64,000 nt of DNA from Enterobacter ludwigii (GTDB taxonomy: Bacteria; Pseudomonadota; Gammaproteobacteria; Enterobacterales; Enterobacteriaceae), in the NCBI GenBank assembly GCA_900068845.1, contig CEFQ01000008.1, positions 186,001 through 250,000 on the forward strand. The letters are read 5' to 3'. Numbering within the stretch: the first letter of the stretch is position 1; the number at the start of each line of letters is the position of its first letter. The notes beneath the pieces were generated by a model. That model saw nothing but the letters and a program-made list of their open reading frames with translations, ran no database searches and had not been told where the DNA came from. The position numbers were made by a program, and so were the translations under genes. Shown one piece after another: positions 49,656 to 57,618 of the stretch.

Positions 49656-51809
49656 TTAAAACTGATACGAAACGCTCATGGAGAAACTGCGCGGCGCACC
49701 ATACACGTAGCTGTTCATGTAGCTGTAATATTCGCGATCAAACAGGTTATCGACGTTCGCCTGTACCGCCACCTGCTTAGTGACCTGATAACGGGCAAAC
49801 AACGATGCCAGCGGAATGCTTCCCTGGTAGACGCGCACGGTATCGCCGCTGGCGTTGGTGGCATCTTCAAAGACGCGATTCTGCCAGTTGATGCCGCCGC
49901 CGACCGTCAGATCCGGCAACATCGGCAACTGATAACGGGTGAACAGTTTAAAGGAGGTTTGCGGCTGATAGCTGTTAAAACGACCCGCTTTATCCCGTGC
50001 TACATAGCGTGTGGCACCGAACGTCAGCTGCAGATTATCCGTTAGCGCACCGTTAAGCTCAAACTCCGCACCTTTACTGACCGCACCTTTGGCGGACGCA
50101 TAAGCCTGTTCACTACCGCTCAGATAGACGCCATCAATCGCCTGACCGACGTTATCCTGTTCAATACGGAATAGCGCCACCGTTGCGGTCAATCGACCAT
50201 CATACCAGGCGGACTTCAGACCCGTTTCATAGCTTTTTCCGGTAACCGGCGACAGATATTTACCGCTGGTATCGCGATAGGTTTGTGGCAGAAAGATCGC
50301 GGTATAGCTGCCGTAGGCGGACCAGGACTCATTGATGTCGTAAACCAAACCGGCGTAAGGCGTGGTGTTGTTTTTGGTCATGTCGCCACTGCTACCATTG
50401 GTGCTCCACTGCGTGTAGCGCGCACCAATAATCAGCGACAGCGGATCGGCCAGCGAGAAGCGCGCGGCGGTGTAAGCGGATTTCTGGCGAATGGTATCAT
50501 CGGCATTCTGATACCAGCCTTGCCACTGTGGCTCGGCAATGTTGCCATTCCAGCTGTTATTGAAGATGCCCATATCGCTTGAGGCGATATTGTAGTTTTC
50601 CAGATCGGTAACGCCATCCTGGCTGTAAGTGGCGTTGTGCTGGCGGCTATAGCTCACGCCCGCCATTAACTGATGCTGACGACCTAACAACTCAAATGGG
50701 CCGCTGGCGTAGCCGTCGAACGAATCCATCTGGCGTTTGCCGCGATCCATACTGCCGTAGCCGGTGGTGCCTTCGCCGCTATCCTGATCGGCATTGCCCA
50801 TCACATACAGCAGCTTATCGTTGAACGTGTTCTCTGCATGCGTGCCGTTAACGTGCACGTTCCAGCCGTTATCGAAGTTATGGTCGATATCAGCGAACAC
50901 TTTGCGTGAATTGGTGTTGTAGCGCGCCCAGTTGGCGGCGGAGTTGAGGCTGCGATCGTAATGCGTGGTGGCGTTGTTGCTATAGAACATTGGCACGCCG
51001 CCCCACGTCGGATTGCCGGTGTTGGCATCTTCGTAGTCATAACCCAGCGACAGCGTAGTGTGCTCGGTAATGTCGGCATCAATCACGCCGTAGAGAAATT
51101 TTTTGGTTTTGTGGTAGCGATCCAGCCAGCTGTCTTCATCGCTATAGCCGGTTACCACGCGGCCACGCAGGCTGCCATCCTGGTTTAGCGGCGCTGAGAA
51201 ATCCGCAACATAACGCTGTTTGTTCCAGCTGCCGTAGCTGGCGCTGACCGTACCGGTGAAGGTCTTACTGTCGGCGTGTTTGCGCACCATGTTGATCGAG
51301 GCGGACGGGCTGCCCGCGCCGGTCATCAATCCGGTAGCACCGCGGACGATCTCAATACGCTCGTAAATGGCGGTATCAGAGGCAGCGTCGCCATAGTTCC
51401 AGTTGTCATTAACCGACGTGGGAATGCCATCGAAAGAGAAGTTAGTGATTTTAAAGCCGCGTGAATAATATTCCGAGCGCTCGCTGTCGATCAGATTGGT
51501 CGAGATGCCGGTGGCGTTGGTCAGGACATCGTTCACTGATTGCAGATTTTGATCCTGCATACGCTGCTGCGTAACCACGCTCATTGACTGGGGCACATCG
51601 CGTGGCGTCAGCAACAATTTGGTGCCAGCACGCGTGGTTTTTACCGCGTAATCCTGCTGTTCATTATTTTCGCTGTCGTCAGCTGCCGACGCATCGACCA
51701 CCAAATCCTGCTGCGTAGCATTTGCCGCCTGCGCCATGGTCGGGGTAAGTAGCGCATGAATCGTCATCGCCAGCAGTGAGACGTTAAAGGTTTTCCTGAT
51801 GCCAGACAT
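49656..51809 (-). CDS. fhuE: TonB-dependent siderophore receptor (FhuE-like)
   Basis: 717-residue outer-membrane receptor. Signal peptide (MTIHALLTPTMAQA), an N-terminal plug domain (LLTPRDVPQSMSVVTQQRMQ, then VRGATGLMTGAGSPSASINM), and a 22-strand barrel closing with SFSMSVSYQF. The plug and barrel resemble E. coli FhuE, the receptor for ferric coprogen and rhodotorulate, in many blocks such as LGARYTQWS and ITDNLQLTFGATRY-like segments (LTDNLQLTFGATRYVA). The symbol reflects that similarity; the ligand is not proven. A Fur box lies upstream at 51940. Confidence 0.85.
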   Translation of the reverse strand: MSGIRKTFNVSLLAMTIHALLTPTMAQAANATQQDLVVDASAADDSENNEQQDYAVKTTRAGTKLLLTPRDVPQSMSVVTQQRMQDQNLQSVNDVLTNATGISTNLIDSERSEYYSRGFKITNFSFDGIPTSVNDNWNYGDAASDTAIYERIEIVRGATGLMTGAGSPSASINMVRKHADSKTFTGTVSASYGSWNKQRYVADFSAPLNQDGSLRGRVVTGYSDEDSWLDRYHKTKKFLYGVIDADITEHTTLSLGYDYEDANTGNPTWGGVPMFYSNNATTHYDRSLNSAANWARYNTNSRKVFADIDHNFDNGWNVHVNGTHAENTFNDKLLYVMGNADQDSGEGTTGYGSMDRGKRQMDSFDGYASGPFELLGRQHQLMAGVSYSRQHNATYSQDGVTDLENYNIASSDMGIFNNSWNGNIAEPQWQGWYQNADDTIRQKSAYTAARFSLADPLSLIIGARYTQWSTNGSSGDMTKNNTTPYAGLVYDINESWSAYGSYTAIFLPQTYRDTSGKYLSPVTGKSYETGLKSAWYDGRLTATVALFRIEQDNVGQAIDGVYLSGSEQAYASAKGAVSKGAEFELNGALTDNLQLTFGATRYVARDKAGRFNSYQPQTSFKLFTRYQLPMLPDLTVGGGINWQNRVFEDATNASGDTVRVYQGSIPLASLFARYQVTKQVAVQANVDNLFDREYYSYMNSYVYGAPRSFSMSVSYQF

Positions 51810-51939
51810 AAAATTTCCTGTAGAAACTCACGTTATAGGAAGCTGTTTCGCTTCATTTTTTATCGTTTGCGCCTTTATCCATCAGCCCAGGGGGCAGACG
51901 AGAAGGGACGAAAAACGCCACTGCTTGTTTGTTGAGAAA

Positions 51940-51958
51940 GCCAATGATAATCATTTGC
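51940..51958. promoter_or_regulatory. Fur box upstream of the siderophore receptor
   Basis: GCCAATGATAATCATTTGC contains the perfect core AATGATAATCATT (51943-51955), close to the Fur consensus. It lies about 130 bp upstream of the fhuE-like start codon and predicts iron repression. Confidence 0.85.
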
Positions 51959-52175
51959 TTTAAAGAATCTCGGAAGGTTTCATTTGTAATTGTAATAATA
52001 TGTAAACATATTATTTATCAGATATTTATAATTAAAAATAACCTGTTAATTGCTGACGTTTTTATGTTTTTAAGCCGATATAGGGAACTATTTGGCAGAT
52101 AAACGTGTAGCGCTCGCACGACACCATTCACGGTAAAGCGAAGAAGACCATCGAGAAAGTTGCTAAGTTCATGCT

Positions 52176-52194
52176 AATGCGTATGATTCTCATT
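52176..52194. promoter_or_regulatory. Fur box upstream of the YncE-like gene
   Basis: AATGCGTATGATTCTCATT agrees at nearly every position with the palindromic Fur target AATGAGAATGATTCTCATT. It lies 65 bp before the ATG at 52259, consistent with iron repression as reported for E. coli yncE. Confidence 0.75.
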
Positions 52195-52258
52195 CTTCTT
52201 GTATTTTCCGTACGCGCCCGCGCGCAACGGAGCCGTTCATCCATTGATGGAGTTGAGC

Positions 52259-53347
52259 ATGAAATCGTTATTTAGCCCGCGCAAAGCCGCCGTTACTGCA
52301 GCGATCGTCGCTGCGTTTAGCCTAACCGCTTGCCAGGCTCCGGCAAAAAAAGCCGAAGCGCCAGCCGCTGCTGCTAAGCCAGTGGATACCTCACTGACCC
52401 AGCGTACTTTGGGCGATGGCCTGTATGAAATGGCTTACTCGCCTGCGGCGAAAGCGTTATATGTTGCCAGCGCGCAGAGCTTCAAAGACGTTAACGGTGG
52501 TGTGATTTATCGTCTCGACCCCACTACACTGGAAACCAAAGGTGTAACCCATACCGATCTGAAAAACTTTGGTACGGCGATAGATGAACAGGGCAGCGTG
52601 TTCTACACCACCAACTCGCTGGATGGCGCCATCTCTAAAGTGGATGCGCAGAGCGGTAAAGTGCTGGAACGTTTAGTCTTCCCCGGCAAAAAAGATAAAG
52701 AAGGTTATCCGGCTGGTGCGCGTGAAGTGCTGTGGCATGGCAACGAGTTATATGTGGGGCGCGTCGCCGATCCGGGTTACATCTCGGTGGTTGACGTGAA
52801 AACCTTCAAGTTGAAGGCGACGATTAAAAACGCAGGCAAATGGGTCACCGGGATCATCTATTCCCCGCTGACTGAGCGCATTTACGCGACCAACGGCGCG
52901 GGCGAGATTCTGGTGATCAATCCACGTACGCACAAAATTGAGAAACGCTGGACCGCCGGCGACGGTAAAGAGTATCTGTTCCTGAACATGGCCGAAGATC
53001 CGGCTACCGGTCGCTTGTTTGTCACTGACGATTCTAAAGGCAAAGCGACGCTGGTCTTTGATGAGCGCAGCGGCAAAGTGATCAAACGCATTGAAGGCGA
53101 TGCGCTGGGTATCAAATTCAACGCTAAACGTAATGAGATTTACATCAGCCAGCGCGAATCGAAGAAAGTGCTGCAGCTGGATGCCACCACTTATGCGGTG
53201 AAAAACAGCTGGTCGTTTGACAACAATCCAAACAGCCTGCTGATTGGACCGGACAACAATACGCTGTATGTCACGTTGAAAGCGGAGTTCAACAAAGACT
53301 CCTCAACCAAAGGCGAGGATCAGATTGCGCGTATCGCACTGAAATAG
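52259..53347 (+). CDS. yncE: YncE-like beta-propeller, lipoprotein variant
   Basis: 362-residue seven-bladed propeller homologous to E. coli YncE, an iron-regulated periplasmic protein that binds single-stranded DNA in vitro. Shared blocks include DGLYEMAYSPAAKALYVASA, GGVIYRLDPTTLE, GKWVTGIIYSPLTERIYATN and NPNSLLIGPDNNTLYV. Unlike E. coli YncE the signal ends in a lipobox (FSLTAC), followed by an Ala/Pro/Lys linker, so this form is probably a lipoprotein. GGAG precedes ATG 52259. In E. coli yncE is beside the TonB receptor gene yncD; here a FhuE-like receptor is its neighbour. Confidence 0.88.
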   Translation: MKSLFSPRKAAVTAAIVAAFSLTACQAPAKKAEAPAAAAKPVDTSLTQRTLGDGLYEMAYSPAAKALYVASAQSFKDVNGGVIYRLDPTTLETKGVTHTDLKNFGTAIDEQGSVFYTTNSLDGAISKVDAQSGKVLERLVFPGKKDKEGYPAGAREVLWHGNELYVGRVADPGYISVVDVKTFKLKATIKNAGKWVTGIIYSPLTERIYATNGAGEILVINPRTHKIEKRWTAGDGKEYLFLNMAEDPATGRLFVTDDSKGKATLVFDERSGKVIKRIEGDALGIKFNAKRNEIYISQRESKKVLQLDATTYAVKNSWSFDNNPNSLLIGPDNNTLYVTLKAEFNKDSSTKGEDQIARIALK

Positions 53348-53368
53348 TCCCTTAGCTCTCCAATAATT

Positions 53369-53396
53369 AATGCCCTCGTTAGAGGGCATTTTTTTT
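53369..53396 (+). terminator. Rho-independent terminator after the YncE-like gene
   Basis: Perfect 9-bp stem AATGCCCTC/GAGGGCATT, loop GTTA, then at least six T. Strong and well formed. Confidence 0.95.
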
Positions 53397-53397
53397 G

Positions 53398-53646
53398 ATG
53401 GCTTATAACCTGGTGTTATCGATTGATCAGGCGCTGGCGGGGAATTTCGCGGCGGTGGCTGCACAATCTCAGCGGCTGGAACCGCTTTGGGCGCTGTTTA
53501 ACCAACACGGCGCCAGTATTCGCGTCATCGCTGCAGCGGCCAGCGCCAGCCTGGCAGAGAATGATTGCCTGCCATGCCCACTGCTTACGTTGTCGGCGGA
53601 TGTGGCAGAAGTGGAAAAGGTCATCACTGAACTCGAGTTGGCGTAG
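53398..53646 (+). CDS. Small protein of unknown function (82 residues)
   Basis: I do not recognise this family. Codon use looks like real coding sequence (GCG, CTG, GAA, GTG rich), and the protein is soluble with a Cys pair in NDCLPCPLL, followed by a helix (DVAEVEKVITELELA). The ATG begins two bases after the T-run of the previous terminator and has no ribosome site, so either transcription reads through or starts elsewhere and the true start is internal. Opposite-strand and other-frame readings are possible but look poorer. Confidence 0.5.
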   Translation: MAYNLVLSIDQALAGNFAAVAAQSQRLEPLWALFNQHGASIRVIAAAASASLAENDCLPCPLLTLSADVAEVEKVITELELA

Positions 53647-53723
53647 TGATAATGAGTTGATTAACTGTGATCGCACTAATAGTTAATCTGATAATAGTTT
53701 CGGTGGTTATTATTGTTTCCATC

Positions 53724-53740
53724 GAAGGCGCACAGCCTTC
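53724..53740 (+). promoter_or_regulatory. 5' leader hairpin of DUF1471 gene A
   Basis: GAAGGCGCACAGCCTTC, perfect 6-bp stem with a 5-nt loop, 28 bp before the ATG. The duplicate gene has the same hairpin at 54136-54152 with loop ACACA. Confidence 0.7.
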
Positions 53741-53767
53741 ACATCAAACAACCAAAGGAATACGACC

Positions 53768-53983
53768 ATGAAAACGATTAAAACACTGACTATCGCCGCT
53801 GCTGCCGCTCTTTCACTGATGTCTGCTGCGAGTTTTGCACAGACCGTTTCAGCCACGTCGCTGACTCTGGATGGTGCTGAAGCCAAAATTGCCGCACAAG
53901 CGAAACAGAATGGCGAGCAGTACAAAATTTTGGAAGCCAGCAACGGTAATGTCGTGCACATGACGGCTGAACTTTACAAATAA
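53768..53983 (+). CDS. DUF1471 periplasmic protein, tandem copy A
   Basis: 71-residue exported protein: signal peptide KTIKTLTIAAAAALSLMSAA ending SFA, then a DUF1471 domain (DGAEAKIAAQAKQNGEQYKI, ending VVHMTAELYK). It is nearly a twin of the gene at 54179, and the similarity continues through the upstream DNA, so both come from a tandem duplication of about 410 bp. Likely stress-responsive, as for BhsA-type proteins. AAAGGAATACGACC precedes the ATG. Confidence 0.9.
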   Translation: MKTIKTLTIAAAAALSLMSAASFAQTVSATSLTLDGAEAKIAAQAKQNGEQYKILEASNGNVVHMTAELYK

Positions 53984-54013
53984 CGGATGGTTGCATACGG
54001 ATGTGCCAGAACA

Positions 54014-54037
54014 GGTCGCCTACGGGCGGCCTTTTTT
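54014..54037 (+). terminator. Rho-independent terminator after copy A
   Basis: GGTCGCC, loop TACG, GGCGGCC, then six T. It separates the two DUF1471 genes, so each has its own promoter and terminator. Confidence 0.92.
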
Positions 54038-54135
54038 GTCTATAAAGCTCACTAAAGCGTATAGTTTCGTAAGTTATCGTGATCGCACTAATCGTTAATA
54101 ATGTAACGATAACGTGAGTTATTATTGTTTCCATC

Positions 54136-54152
54136 GAAGGCACACAGCCTTC
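54136..54152 (+). promoter_or_regulatory. 5' leader hairpin of DUF1471 gene B
   Basis: GAAGGCACACAGCCTTC, same stem as in copy A, lying 27 bp before the ATG. The stem is conserved while the bases after it differ, which hints at function in the mRNA. Confidence 0.7.
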
Positions 54153-54178
54153 TTAATAAACCACTAAGGATTATGACC

Positions 54179-54394
54179 ATGAAAACCATCAAAACACTGT
54201 CTATCGCCGCTGTTGCTGCTCTTTCAATGATGTCTGCTGCAAGCTTTGCACAGAGCGTCTCAGTTGAGTCTTCAACACTGGATGGCGCAGAAGCTAAAAT
54301 CGCCGCTCAGGCACAAGAGCAGGGCGCACAGTATAAAATTACTGAAGCTAATACCAACAACCGCGTACACATGACTGCAGAGCTGTATAAATAA
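54179..54394 (+). CDS. DUF1471 periplasmic protein, tandem copy B
   Basis: 71-residue paralogue of the previous gene: signal peptide KTIKTLSIAAVAALSMMSAA, domain DGAEAKIAAQAQEQGAQYKI and tail RVHMTAELYK. The changes cluster in the mature part (VESSTLDG versus ATSLTLDG; TEANTNNR versus LEASNGNV), so the copies are diverging. Tail TEANTNNRVH resembles the longer DUF1471 gene at 37194. AAGGATTATGACC precedes the ATG; an ATG six bases earlier is an alternative. Confidence 0.9.
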   Translation: MKTIKTLSIAAVAALSMMSAASFAQSVSVESSTLDGAEAKIAAQAQEQGAQYKITEANTNNRVHMTAELYK

Positions 54395-54421
54395 GTTCGC
54401 TGCACAAGCTGTTGTGTTAAG

Positions 54422-54440
54422 GCCGCCTTCGGGCGGCTTT
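54422..54440 (+). terminator. Terminator after copy B
   Basis: GCCGCC, TTCG tetraloop, GGCGGC, then TTT. Short T-run but a very stable stem. Confidence 0.85.
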
Positions 54441-54536
54441 GCTGTATCTGAATGTCCGTAAATGGTCTGCGCATGTCCCGTATTACGCAGGCGCTGTGTG
54501 TATCATCAACACAGTTCTCCTCCATACGGATCTCGC

Positions 54537-54848
54537 ATGAAAACCTACGTCAGCAAAAACTTCTCTCCTGCTAAAGCCTGGGATGCGTTAGACATCGCCA
54601 ACTTCGCCGGCACCAGCGTGCGTTTGCACTGGACCAATCAACCTTATAAATGGCACATCAATGATGGCGAGGAAGTGTTTGCGGTGCTGGATGGCGCGGT
54701 AGAGATGCACTACCGCGAAGCGGGTGAAGTAAAGAAAGTGCTGCTCAATAGCGGTGACATTTTTTACGCCAGCATCGGCACCGAACATGTGGCCCACCCA
54801 CAAGGAGAAGCGCGCGTGTTGGTCATTGAAAAAGAAGATTCAGTTTAG
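54537..54848 (+). CDS. Cupin-domain protein
   Basis: 103-residue single-domain cupin. Motif region: WHINDGEEVFAVLDGAVEMH, with GDIFYASIGTEHVAHP as the second cupin motif. His and Glu ligands for a metal appear present (HINDGEE, and His in EHVAHP). Function unknown; such proteins often bind small ligands or sugar derivatives. I chose the ATG at 54537; a longer reading frame upstream overlaps a terminator and looks non-coding. Confidence 0.8.
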   Translation: MKTYVSKNFSPAKAWDALDIANFAGTSVRLHWTNQPYKWHINDGEEVFAVLDGAVEMHYREAGEVKKVLLNSGDIFYASIGTEHVAHPQGEARVLVIEKEDSV

Positions 54849-54904
54849 CGCGCCTCTAACGCTTCAATCTCCGCTTGGTTGAAATTAGCCAGCCGCAGGA
54901 ATGA

Positions 54905-55072
54905 GGCCGCCAGCTGGCGCGTTTATCAATGGCGATTTTTTCCGGCCGGCTTCTTGCGCCCTTTAAGGCGTATCTGCCCGGCGGTTTCGTGATGGCCTTT
55001 GCTGCCGCCGCATTGTTAGCGGCAGTCAACGTTTTTGCCATGGGAAAAGTAGGTCGCTCAGCCACCACGTGA
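54905..55072 (+). pseudogene. Remnant of a membrane transporter C-terminus (possible)
   Basis: 55 open codons ending in a stop. They include APFKAYLPGGFVMAFAAAAL followed by LAAVNVFAM, the look of the last helix and tail of an MFS-type transporter. No start, ribosome site or upstream domain exists, and a stop lies just before 54905. I read it as the residue of a deleted gene; chance resemblance is possible. Confidence 0.4.
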
Positions 55073-55191
55073 TTTTTACAATCGTGCGAAAAGTAACCGC
55101 ATGCTTGCATCGGGCGCTGGGTGGCGCGAGGCGCGTTTTATCCACAGGATAACGGGGAATCTACGCACGGGGATTGTGGATAACCTTAAGC

Positions 55192-55214
55192 AAGGTGCCC
55201 AATAAAGGCACCTT
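55192..55214. terminator. Probable terminator downstream of nanE
   Basis: AAGGTGCC, loop CAATAAA, GGCACCTT: perfect 8-bp stem 5 bp beyond the nanE stop, followed on the minus strand by GCTTAAGG rather than a T-run, so it is weak as a classical terminator. Confidence 0.55.
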
Positions 55215-55218
55215 GTAT

Positions 55219-55908
55219 CTAACTTATGGCATTCACAAAGCGGCGTGTTATCTGTTGCGGGCGGGTAATCGCGCCGCCAACCACCACGGCATGCGCACCC
55301 AGCGCCAGACAATCCGCCGCCATTGCCGGCGTTTCCACATTCCCTTCAGCGATCACCGGCACGTTTACAGCAGCCAAAACGTCACGCAGAAAGCGGCAGT
55401 CATCGGTGGCCAAAGAGCAGCCCTGGGTTTCTGCGGTGTAACCGTGCAGCGTAGTACCGACGCAATCAAAACCTAACGCGGAGGCCTGACGCGCTTCTTC
55501 CACCGTAGCAATGTCAGCCATCAGCAGCAGGTTCGGATAGCGCTGACGAATCGCCGCCACCAGTGCAGGAAGCTGCAAATCGCCGGGACGCATATGCCGC
55601 GTGGCATCCAGCGCCACCATCGCCGGATTCGCCACCATCAACTCATCTACTTCCCGCAACGTGGCGGTGATGTAGACATCGCTGCCAGGATAGTCGCGCT
55701 TGATAATAGCGATAATCGGCAGCGCCACGGTTTGCATAATCTGCTGCACGTCGATCAGGCTGTTGGCGCGAATCGCGGCTGCACCGCCTTCCATGGCCGC
55801 CAACGCCATGCGTGACATAATAAACGGACTGTGTAACGGCTCATCTTCCAGAGCCTGACACGAGACCACCAGTTTTCCCTTAATCTGGGCCAGCATCGGT
55901 GCTTTCAT
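55219..55908 (-). CDS. nanE: N-acetylmannosamine-6-phosphate 2-epimerase
   Basis: 229-residue (beta/alpha)8 epimerase that turns ManNAc-6-P into GlcNAc-6-P. Family blocks: [60 protein letters not shown] and [13 protein letters not shown]. Lys and Asp of the active site are in IIKRDY and VALDAT. It overlaps the EIICB stop by 4 bp. There is no nanA, nanK or nanT nearby, so the substrate is likely ManNAc taken up and phosphorylated by the PTS. Confidence 0.95.
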   Translation of the reverse strand: MKAPMLAQIKGKLVVSCQALEDEPLHSPFIMSRMALAAMEGGAAAIRANSLIDVQQIMQTVALPIIAIIKRDYPGSDVYITATLREVDELMVANPAMVALDATRHMRPGDLQLPALVAAIRQRYPNLLLMADIATVEEARQASALGFDCVGTTLHGYTAETQGCSLATDDCRFLRDVLAAVNVPVIAEGNVETPAMAADCLALGAHAVVVGGAITRPQQITRRFVNAIS

Positions 55909-57464
55909 AGCGCAAGTAACTCCTCAACTTCGTTTTTGATAATGGTGACGTGCGGGCCATAAATCACCTGCACGCCGTTGCCACGTTGGATCACCGCGCG
56001 TGCGCCAGTGGCTTTTAATGCGTTTTCATCGAGCTTGCTGCTATCGTTCAGCGTGATGCGCAAGCGGGTGGCGCAGCAATCCAATTCGGCGATGTTCTCT
56101 TTGCCACCCAGCGCAGCGATCACTTGCACAGGGCGCTCTCCGGCGATCATCGGCGTGGTTTCAATGCTGGCGTCTTCACGGCCCGGCGTTTTGAAATTGA
56201 AGCGGGTGATCAGCAGACGGAACGTGAAGTAATAGAGCAGGAACCACGGCACGCCAACCAGCGGGACATACCACCAATGGGTTTTCGCTTCGCCTTGTAA
56301 TACGCCGAACAAGATGAAATCGATCAGGCCCCCGGAGAAGGTTTGGCCAATGGTGATGTGCAGAATGTGGGCGATCATAAACGCCAGCCCATCAAACAGC
56401 GCATGGATGACATACAGCACCGGCGCGACAAACAGGAACGAGAACTCAATAGGTTCGGTGATACCGGTGAGGAACGAGGTCAGCGCGGCTGAAAGCAGCA
56501 AACCGGCGACGCGCTGGCGGTTTTCCGGCTTAGCGGTGTGATACATCGCCAGACACGCGCCGATCAAACCAAACATCATGGTGATGAAGCGACCTGACAT
56601 AAAGCGTGAGGTGCCAAGGTAGAATTGTTGCGTATTGGGATCGGCAAGTTGGGCGAAGAAGATGCGCTGCGTGCCTTCCACCAACTGTCCGTTAATCACT
56701 TCACTGCCACCGAGCGCGGTGGTCCAGAACGGCAGATAGAAAATGTGATGCAGGCCGAATGGGCCAAGCATGCGCAGCACGAAGCCGTAAATAAAGGTGC
56801 CAAAGTAACCCGTGGCGTCCACCAAACCACCCAGGCCAAAAATCAACTTCTGGAAGTGCGGCCAGACAATGGTCATCGCCGCGCCTACCAGAATAGCGAC
56901 GAAGGAGCTGATGATCGGCACGAAGCGCGAGCCACCGAAAAAGCCGAGAAACTGCGGCAGGGCAATCTTGTTGTAGCGGTTATGCAGCATTGCCGTCACC
57001 AGTCCAATCACCACGCCACCAAATACGCCGGTTTCCAGCGTCTGAATGCCAAGCGCCATGCCTTGTCCCACCGCGCTAAGATTGCCCTGCGCCAGCACGC
57101 CGGTGAGCGTCAGCAGCGCATTGATGGTGGCGTTCATCACCAGATAAGCCAGCAACGAGGCCAACCCAGCGGTGCCTTTGTCACTTTTCGCTAATCCCAC
57201 CGCTACGCCCACCGCAAACAGCACCGCGAGGTTGGCAAATACCACCGAACCGGCGCTGGCCATGATGGTGAATACACCTTGCAGCCAGGCAACATCCAGG
57301 AACGGATAGGCTTTGATGGTATTGGGATTGGACAATGCGCCACCAATGCCCAGCAGCAAACCGGCAGCTGGAAGCACGGCAATCGGTAACATAAACGACT
57401 TGCCAAAACGCTGGGCTTTTTCGAACCAACCTCCCGAAGAGGCACCGCTGAAAAAAGATGACAT
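55905..57464 (-). CDS. PTS EIICB permease, glucose/GlcNAc family, probable ManNAc or related sugar
   Basis: 519-residue PTS permease. The EIIC membrane domain covers about residues 1-390 ([20 protein letters not shown] at the start, [20 protein letters not shown] near the end) and the EIIB domain follows, with the phosphorylated Cys464 in [14 protein letters not shown]. No EIIA domain is present, so it should use EIIA-Glc (Crr). With nanE directly downstream it probably imports ManNAc as ManNAc-6-P. GGGATAAAAATTT lies before the ATG. The promoter region carries the palindromic operator at 57488. Confidence 0.92.
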   Translation of the reverse strand: MSSFFSGASSGGWFEKAQRFGKSFMLPIAVLPAAGLLLGIGGALSNPNTIKAYPFLDVAWLQGVFTIMASAGSVVFANLAVLFAVGVAVGLAKSDKGTAGLASLLAYLVMNATINALLTLTGVLAQGNLSAVGQGMALGIQTLETGVFGGVVIGLVTAMLHNRYNKIALPQFLGFFGGSRFVPIISSFVAILVGAAMTIVWPHFQKLIFGLGGLVDATGYFGTFIYGFVLRMLGPFGLHHIFYLPFWTTALGGSEVINGQLVEGTQRIFFAQLADPNTQQFYLGTSRFMSGRFITMMFGLIGACLAMYHTAKPENRQRVAGLLLSAALTSFLTGITEPIEFSFLFVAPVLYVIHALFDGLAFMIAHILHITIGQTFSGGLIDFILFGVLQGEAKTHWWYVPLVGVPWFLLYYFTFRLLITRFNFKTPGREDASIETTPMIAGERPVQVIAALGGKENIAELDCCATRLRITLNDSSKLDENALKATGARAVIQRGNGVQVIYGPHVTIIKNEVEELLAL

Positions 57465-57487
57465 AAATTTTTATCCCTGAAGTAATG

Positions 57488-57511
57488 TTGTGGTAAAAAT
57501 TATTACCACAA
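57488..57511. promoter_or_regulatory. Palindromic operator, probable RpiR target
   Basis: TTGTGGTAA, six bases (AAATTA), TTACCACAA: perfect 9-bp arms, 24 bp upstream of the EIICB start codon. Position suggests repression of the PTS-nanE operon by the divergent RpiR protein. Confidence 0.8.
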
Positions 57512-57544
57512 TCTAATTCATTAGTTGAAAATTTCCATCATTAA

Positions 57545-57560
57545 TGTGATAGCTTTCACT
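57545..57560. promoter_or_regulatory. CRP-binding site (candidate)
   Basis: TGTGATAGCTTTCACT matches TGTGA-N6-TCACA with one change, with the 6-base spacing expected of CRP. It lies 80 bp upstream of the EIICB start and 58 bp before the RpiR start, fitting catabolite control of a sugar PTS. Confidence 0.75.
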
Positions 57561-57618
57561 TATGCCCTGATCTGCTGCACACTGTGCGCCATCAATGTCG
57601 TGAAGAAGGAAGGCCGCC

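Larger units (their letters stand above)
51810..52258. promoter_or_regulatory. Divergent iron-regulated promoter region
   Basis: 450 bp between the FhuE-like and YncE-like genes, AT-rich in the middle (ATATTATTTATCAGATATTT). A Fur box lies on each side, as listed. No gene is supported. Confidence 0.65.
54849..55218. other. Decayed intergenic stretch
   Basis: 370 bp between cupin and nanE. A minus-strand fragment (54848-54922) would encode a 24-residue tail, LAASFLRLANFNQAEIEALE; a plus-strand fragment (54905-55072) encodes a helix-rich tail, listed separately. Both lack the rest of a gene. Beyond 55073 I see only a TTATCC-rich stretch, perhaps a weak terminator for nanE near 55190-55210 (AAGGTGCC/GGCACCTT). 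Confidence 0.5.

Noticed and set aside
53416..53676. Minus-strand 86-codon frame opposite the small gene
   Set aside because: Composition (many Arg, Gln, His) looks like a shadow, and the plus frame has better codon use.
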